Source: Silene latifolia (lineage: Eukaryota > Streptophyta > Magnoliopsida > Caryophyllales > Caryophyllaceae). From it: 64,000 bases of DNA. The stretch is from NCBI RefSeq assembly GCF_048544455.1, contig NC_133538.1, positions 141,543,922-141,607,921 on the forward strand. Direction: 5' to 3'. Positions within the stretch are counted from its first letter, which is position 1. Each line of letters opens with the position of its first letter. This document shows positions 58,692 to 64,000 of this stretch, one piece after another. A program made the translations under genes and the position numbers. Under the pieces are notes generated by a model. It saw nothing but the letters and a program-made list of their open reading frames with translations, was not told where the DNA came from and ran no database searches.

Positions 58692-58896
58692 ATAGCCAAG
58701 GAAACTTGGAGCTAAATCAAGCAAATTTAGTGTTTAGGCGGGGTTCTGGTCATGCAGCTTGCTTCTTTAAGGGAGAGAAAGGACAGTGCATGGCTGAATC
58801 TGAGGAAGAGGCTGTTGAACAAGAAATAGATTACCTTGTTGAGAGAAAACATATTATCGTGGATGATGTTAACCTAGAGAGGTGCAAAGTGTATAT
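58692..58896 (+). pseudogene. Exon-like sequence between two retroelements
   Basis: An open frame reads ELNQANLVFRRGSGHAACFF, then KGEKGQCMAESEEEAVEQEI, then DYLVERKHIIVDDVNLERC. The composition and lack of stops for about 65 codons suggest real coding sequence. The protein is not recognised. It is cut at 58897 by an LTR-like sequence. It could belong with the exon-like piece at 44125-44223. Confidence 0.3.
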
Positions 58897-60108
58897 TGTG
58901 ACACCCTCATACTCCAAGTGCCTTACCAGGACCATTTAAGGTATGGAAACGTCACCTTCTCGGTTACCCGAGGCAATGATAATTATAAGACAATAACGAA
59001 ACATACTTATAAGTAAATACGGTTTAAAGTGATTACATGTCAACTCCAAAACTGTTAAACTGAAATATAAAGTACTCAAAACGGTCTACTGATAAAACTA
59101 TCAAAACTAAAAAACATCGTCTGACACAGCAGAAGACTTCTAACTGCCACGTGAAGACTCATCTCAGCTATGCCATATGCATCGTCTAATACTTGCTCAA
59201 TAAATGTTCACCACCCCCGAATGGATCACCACAGTTTTTAAAACATTTAAACGGGGTCAGTACTGATTACATAAAAATAAATGCCACAAAGAAACAACGT
59301 CACAAACAGCTCAAGCAGTTCACACAAATCCTGCCAGAGTACCCATCGAAACAAGTACTCCACGCCGCCAGTGGGGGACCGCGGCCGTACCCACCAAATC
59401 CCCGCTCATCTTCATCGAGCGATAAACCCAAGTTTCCTTAATGTGCACATCCCCTCCTTTGGCGGGTTCCACAGGGGGCGAACCAAGGGCGTGAAGCCAC
59501 TCCCGCAAGTGACTCCACTCAGCCAGGGACGCGCCCCGACGATCACAGACAGATACAAACCAATCAACAGTATGAAAACAACAACCGTCTAACAACTCAA
59601 CAATACAATCAATCTTTAATCACAACAACCATCACCACACATTATGTAACTAATAATGAGTAGGGAGACCCTACCTGAAACAGCAATCACCAAGATCGTC
59701 ACAATCAGCTATTCAATATCGTCCTTCACTGAAATTACTTCCTATCAAACATACAATCAGACAATCACAATCTAACATCGACAATAATCCCCAAAACCCT
59801 CAAATTACCCAATTAGGGTTTCAACCAACTTTAACAAAACGTTATAAAAATTATATAAAAAGCTTACCCTAGACACAAGGATCATAACGGCGTAAAGAAC
59901 AAGATGATCCGACACTCCTAGCCTTGGGGATTTGTTAACAATGTGAGGAACACACTTACGTAACTTCTTTTCTTCTCAAAAGGAATTTCTAGAATGATAA
60001 AAGAGATTAAGAAAGATGACGGAGGCTTTATATACTAATCCCGCATTATTAACAAAACCCGTCAAAATCACCCGTAAAACACACTTACTCGATCGAGTAA
60101 GTCACTCA
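58897..60108 (-). mobile_element. LTR-like fragment of a further retrotransposon
   Basis: Starts TGTGACACCCTCATACTCC, a common LTR start, with TATAT before it. It continues with GC-rich sequence (59340-59560, such as CAGGGACGCGCCCCGAC). A minus-strand TATATAAAGCC near 60030 suggests minus orientation. No internal domain follows; the fragment ends where the CACTA element begins. The second edge, and therefore solo-LTR status, cannot be settled. Open frames at 59193-59595 are not genes. It carries the 20-bp palindrome ACTTACTCGATCGAGTAAGT (60083-60102). Confidence 0.5.
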
Positions 60109-60129
60109 CACTAGTAGAAAAAGTCTTAT

Positions 60130-60510
60130 TGACATCGGTTATTTTACCCCATTTACATTGCTTTAGTGGCGATGTTTCTGGGGGCGACGTATTTAGTATT
60201 TTTACCCTAACATCGGTTTTAGAACCGATGTAAATAGTATACAATTCACATCGGTTATAAGTGAAAACCGATGTTAATTGTGTTTCAATTACATCGGTTT
60301 TGGTCTAAAACCGATGTAAATAGATATTATTAACATCGATTATAGGTGAAAAGCGATGTTAATAGTGTCTCAATTACATCGGTTTTGGTCTGAAACTGAT
60401 GTAATGCAAATGACAATCCTAAATTACACGATTCTACATCGATTTTGGTCTCAATTACATCGGTTTTGGTCTCAATTACATCAGCTTTGGTCTGAAACTG
60501 ATTTAGTATG
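60130..60510. repeat. CACTA subterminal repeats
   Basis: ACATCGGTT and AACCGATGT alternate at close spacing, forming hairpins such as ACATCGGTTTTGGTC with AAAACCGATGT. Such clusters bind the TnpA-type protein in CACTA elements. Confidence 0.85.
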
Positions 60511-60519
60511 AAATGTAGT

Positions 60520-62340
60520 ATGTTTCAGGTTCGTAAATGACGATTTACTCATAACCTATTTGTGAATTTTTACGCTATTAGGGGCCTAAAAAATTAATCA
60601 ATATACAAATAATAACCATGTATCTCATTCCTTCCAACAATTCAAACACAACTATATATTTATTATACCAAAAACATATATTATAGTGTATACAATTACA
60701 TCCATTTAAAGTAGTTTAAAACGTACACTACACGCTTCTACGACGCAAAATGTGTATTTTCAATTACAATTTCTAGAAATCTAAACCATACATACTCTAG
60801 ACGTTCTTTCCCCAATAAAGCGACCAAAGTTCTCGAACCTCGTTCATTTGTTCAATTATCATTTGTGAACCTGAAACACACTACATACAAGAACAAGGAT
60901 TAGGAATAACAAGGATTAGGAAGAGGTACACACTTAGAAAATACGAACGATATCGATACATAAAAATTATATACGAATTTATACATAAAAATTCAAACAG
61001 TTCTAGACAATAGATCAAGATACCTTTACTATGTCGTCCTCTTATGATGCGTAACGTACGGTAATATCATACATCCACTTCATAACATAATAACCGCACT
61101 CATAACTCTACAGCTGTTGAGGGCACTACATTTATACAAATTAAGAATAAGTAGGCAGCCGACAAGAGCACTAAGAGTATGCAAGCAAAAGTTCCGATAT
61201 TCATCATGGAGATATATAGAACAACATATAATTTATGATGCTTGCATATCAACAATAAGATCATCATACATATGCATCAACATAGAGGAGCAGCATCAAT
61301 AATCTCAGTCTTAATCTCAGTCTATCAGTGAGTTAAATAGGCGTAATTGGTTCAGTTTGCTACTCAACACCTCAATCATATATATTAAACAAGATCAGCC
61401 AGTTTGCGCACCAAATCGGCACCAAATCTACGTATTGGACAAACATTGTCATCATATGACTGTAAAGGCTCCTTATTATCAATCAATACAAACAAGAAAA
61501 TGGTAGCAAAGGCAGTTCAAGGCAAGTTCATATCAAAGGCATCATACCAAAGGCAAAGGCAGTTCAAGGCAAGTTCATACCAAAGGCATCATACCAAAGG
61601 CAGCCGCTATATTCGGCGTAATTGAATTTCTAAGGAAAACAACTACATACCTCAATCATTTTTATTTGGAGTTCATTTTTTTTTGACATATCACGCGTTC
61701 CAGCCCTAAAAGAATACCTTTTCCAAACCCTGAAATTGAATACATGAAAAGTAATCATATTATCGATCATTCATACATGAATAACTATAATTTAATGTTG
61801 TTAGCTAGTCGATTGAACTTACCAGGTTAAGCAACTTTTTATCTGTCATGTCTTCTTTGACGCCTTATTCGAGTCAACAATATATGCAATATAATCTCTA
61901 AGACAAAACTTATAAATACTTTAATTGGGTCAAAAAAATATGTGCAGGAAAAAAAATTGATGAAATGCAAGAAAAAAAATTGTAATACTCACGCCTAAAA
62001 AAAAGCACCCATCACATATCTCTTCTCTTGTTGCTTCTTTAAAACCTCAGTTAAGTATCTCAAAAAAATTTAAGGTTGGGTGTTTGAAAAAAAAAACAAT
62101 TCGAGACAATAGATCCAGATACCTTTTCTATGTCGTCCATCAGATGCGTAGTTAAATACAGATTCAGTCCACGAGAATTAACACCTTGCATTTAATGGGA
62201 GTACATTTTAAAACATCAGGATATCACTTACTTGGTCGGTTCTTTCACCCAATAATATTGACACAACATCTCAAACTAATTAGCTATATGCTAAAAAAAT
62301 CAGATCTCAAAATCAATTATATATAAGTAGAAACAGTTCA
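60520..62340. other. Interior of the CACTA element, no gene seen
   Basis: AT-rich, with a 47-bp tandem duplication at 61506-61599 (GCAAAGGCAGTTCAAGGCAA unit, one mismatch seen). No domain was recognised; the next exon expected for the synthetase (YPPCYKD block) was searched for by eye and not found. Confidence 0.45.
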
Positions 62341-62352
62341 ACATTCACTTAC

Positions 62353-62816
62353 CTTTGAGAAGGGCTTGAACTTGACAACAAACTGGCCTTTGGAGAACTG
62401 CAAAGTAGCAACCAGTCAGACCCATCACATGACAGTGAAACTGCGAAGTAGGGAAATGATATTTCCTTGTAGAGCAATGAGTCTTGTATGAGACCGTCCC
62501 ACACAAATAGTTTATATATTCCCCGTTTAATTAGAAATAAGCGTCTTAGATAAGTTTTTGGGAATATTTTAGAGTAATATAACTGGCAACATAAACGATG
62601 TACAGTAGTCAGTACAATATGATCGTGTCAGAAAAAGACCTGAGGAGTAAATCGCTCATCAGTTGACCAGAAAAGGCGGATATCAGGAATGTCAAATAAG
62701 ACCATTGCTAGCCTCTCCAATCCCAGACCAAAAGCCCAAGAATAATTTTCCAGTTTACCACTTCTCTCTAATATCTGTCGCTCCATCACTCCACAACTCA
62801 ACACTTCCAGCCACTC
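62353..62816 (-). pseudogene. Phenylalanyl-tRNA synthetase fragment (organellar type), two exons
   Basis: Exon 1 (62816-62640) follows an AG acceptor and encodes [20 protein letters not shown] and then [20 protein letters not shown] and [13 protein letters not shown]. Exon 2 (62397-62353) encodes FSKGQFVVKFKPFSK and is followed by the donor GTAAGT. These are the conserved end of the class II catalytic core (motif 3 GLGLERL) and the start of the anticodon-binding extension of the monomeric mitochondrial/plastid enzyme. Splice sites and frame are intact across the intron. Other exons are not visible on either side, and the fragment lies in a CACTA element, so a captured piece is likelier than a working gene. 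A true gene with distant exons beyond the window cannot be excluded. Confidence 0.75.
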
Positions 62817-64000
62817 CTGCATTGTAAGGTTACTAGGACAGCGAACTTTAGTTGAAAGTGAAAATAAAAAATTTAATCATTCAAGAAAAAAAGAAAGCAC
62901 GTGTGTGAGTGTAAAAATTGTTTGGAGCTAAGGACGCATTTAAATCGAAACACAAAAGCTGCTATCAATTAAAGGTATACTTGAATTACGATAATATCTG
63001 TGTTGCAGAGGTGGTTATCGTAAATTTTTGAAAGAATGTAGAAGCTGACAAAATCTAACACTAAACCATACTAATTAATCTCATGATTCGTCTGATCTTC
63101 TCATATATACTCCGTGCATGCTTATGCTAAACGTTTCCATTATACGTTCCGCTGCAGTAAATTATATGTTTTTAGGAGTAAGGCAGTGCCCATGTTTTAA
63201 GAAACCAGTCCTGTGATAAAGGAGTATGGACGCTTCGCCTCTTTTAAAGCAGCACCCCTGAGATTCCTTAAGTCTACTATAGAATAAAAGACGCTCCTTT
63301 CCTGTTAGTGTTTCACATAAGAGGCTGCAATGTTCCAAGATATAGAAAAAAGTAAACGATTAGTTATCAAGTCTTCTAAAATTGATGATGGGAAAAAGGT
63401 AAAATACACGGAGCGCCCTAAACACTGCCGTGAAATAAATAACATAGTAGAGACAGAAGTCGTAAGACAGTCTGGTACACAAAGCAAAAAAATTAGGAAG
63501 AGTAAATGATTAGTTATCGAGTCTTTAATGCGGTTCTTTAGATTCCATTTAAGAAACTGGTCATTTACAAATAGCTGAAAATTTATAGAACAATATGAAC
63601 AAGTTAAAACTGATGCAGCTAGTTGAGGCTGAACCTAATCAGATCAATCATATGTTGCTTTATGTGCTGTTGACTTCAACTTGAATGCTTAACATCTGGT
63701 GACATCTTAATGGCTTAATGGAGTACAAACTATAAAAATATCTTCACTTCCAAATTTAATTAAACCCCAATGAAAATCATACTAACTCACAACAATAACT
63801 TCCAGTAAGCATTGGAATAATCATACAAGTATAAACCGATATACAAAGTAGTACGTTTATGCAATCAATTCAAATAGAAGTTACATTTTACAGATTTTCA
63901 CCACTGAAAAGTAGAATTTGATTGGTCAAAGAGACTTCCAGTATTAAAACTACACCTTTCAAAAAGAAAGTACATTAGCACAATTTCAACAAAGGCAGCT
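62817..64000. other. AT-rich stretch, no gene seen
   Basis: No coding domain, RNA gene or terminal repeat recognised. Confidence 0.5.

Larger units (their letters stand above)
60109..64000 (+). mobile_element. CACTA element, left end, running out of the window
   Basis: Starts CACTAGTAGAAAAAGTC, the standard plant CACTA terminus, preceded by TCA (possible 3-bp TSD). Subterminal ACATCGGTT repeats in both orientations follow. No transposase (TnpA/TnpD) frame is visible in this 3.9 kb. Two exons of a phenylalanyl-tRNA synthetase gene lie inside (62353-62816). No CTACTAGTG end was found before 64000, so the right end is outside or lost. Confidence 0.75.

Noticed and set aside
59193..59595. Open frames of 80-100 residues on both strands
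   Set aside because: They lie in an LTR-like repeat and show no protein similarity that I recognise.
1..64000. CRISPR arrays, bacterial operons, ribosome binding sites or riboswitches
   Set aside because: The sequence is plant nuclear DNA; the direct repeats are LTRs, TSDs, microsatellites and subterminal repeats, none with CRISPR spacing.

Overview
This window is nuclear DNA from a flowering plant, almost certainly a eudicot. It is AT-rich and carries Ty1/copia and Ty3/gypsy-type LTR retrotransposons primed by plant-type tRNAs. It also has Stowaway, PIF/Harbinger, hAT and CACTA elements, Helitron ends with the plant-type GC hairpin, a plant L1-type LINE, and captured pieces of plant genes (a LRK10L-type receptor kinase and an organellar-type phenylalanyl-tRNA synthetase). 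The species cannot be fixed from sequence alone. No intact host protein-coding gene is supported; the window is a nested transposon landscape with a few short exon-like islands.

Layout. 1-2560: GGT-rich and TGTAACTTTAG-array sequence in terminal-inverted-repeat (TIR) elements whose ends abut (TA)n tracts. 2514-4726: probable Helitron with a clear 3' hairpin. 5692-6581: non-autonomous hAT with a perfect 8-bp target-site duplication (TSD). 6730-7954: PIF/Harbinger element with TAA TSDs and a transposase remnant. 8689-11912: second (TA)n-bounded TIR element, holding a long degenerate array, a tRNA-like sequence and a three-exon LRK10L fragment. 11980-12187: Stowaway MITE, followed by a Helitron 3' end at 12662. 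12830-18924: Ty1/copia element 1 (minus strand, TSD AATGT), inserted inside a small MITE (12814-19200). 19858-20951: Helitron in minus orientation. 20995-21407: MITE-like inverted-repeat element. 21592-24135: 5'-truncated LINE with a 14-bp TSD.

24208-42021 is bounded by matching TIRs of about 75 bp and contains Ty1/copia element 2 (27337-38570, TSD CTCAT), a SIRE-like element with an extra ORF downstream of pol. 42078-42436 is a CCGGTCC-rich hAT MITE, followed by two Stowaway MITEs. 44224-58686 is Ty1/copia element 3 (TSD TATAT). Its pol is split by 49071-55123, a pol-less LTR element with a tRNA-Asp primer site (element 4, TSD GCGAC) that carries about two dozen copies of the palindrome CTCGATCGAG. 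58897-60108 is an LTR-like fragment carrying the same palindrome. 60109 to the end is a CACTA element with ACATCGGTT subterminal repeats and two exons of a phenylalanyl-tRNA synthetase gene.

How the parts relate. The TSDs give a clear insertion order: element 4 is younger than element 3, element 1 is younger than the MITE it splits, and element 2 is younger than the large TIR element. Every LTR pair looks nearly identical by eye, yet every coding region carries frameshifts or stops. These copies look like recent insertions that are not autonomous as sequenced. Gene-fragment capture occurs in two unrelated DNA-transposon classes.
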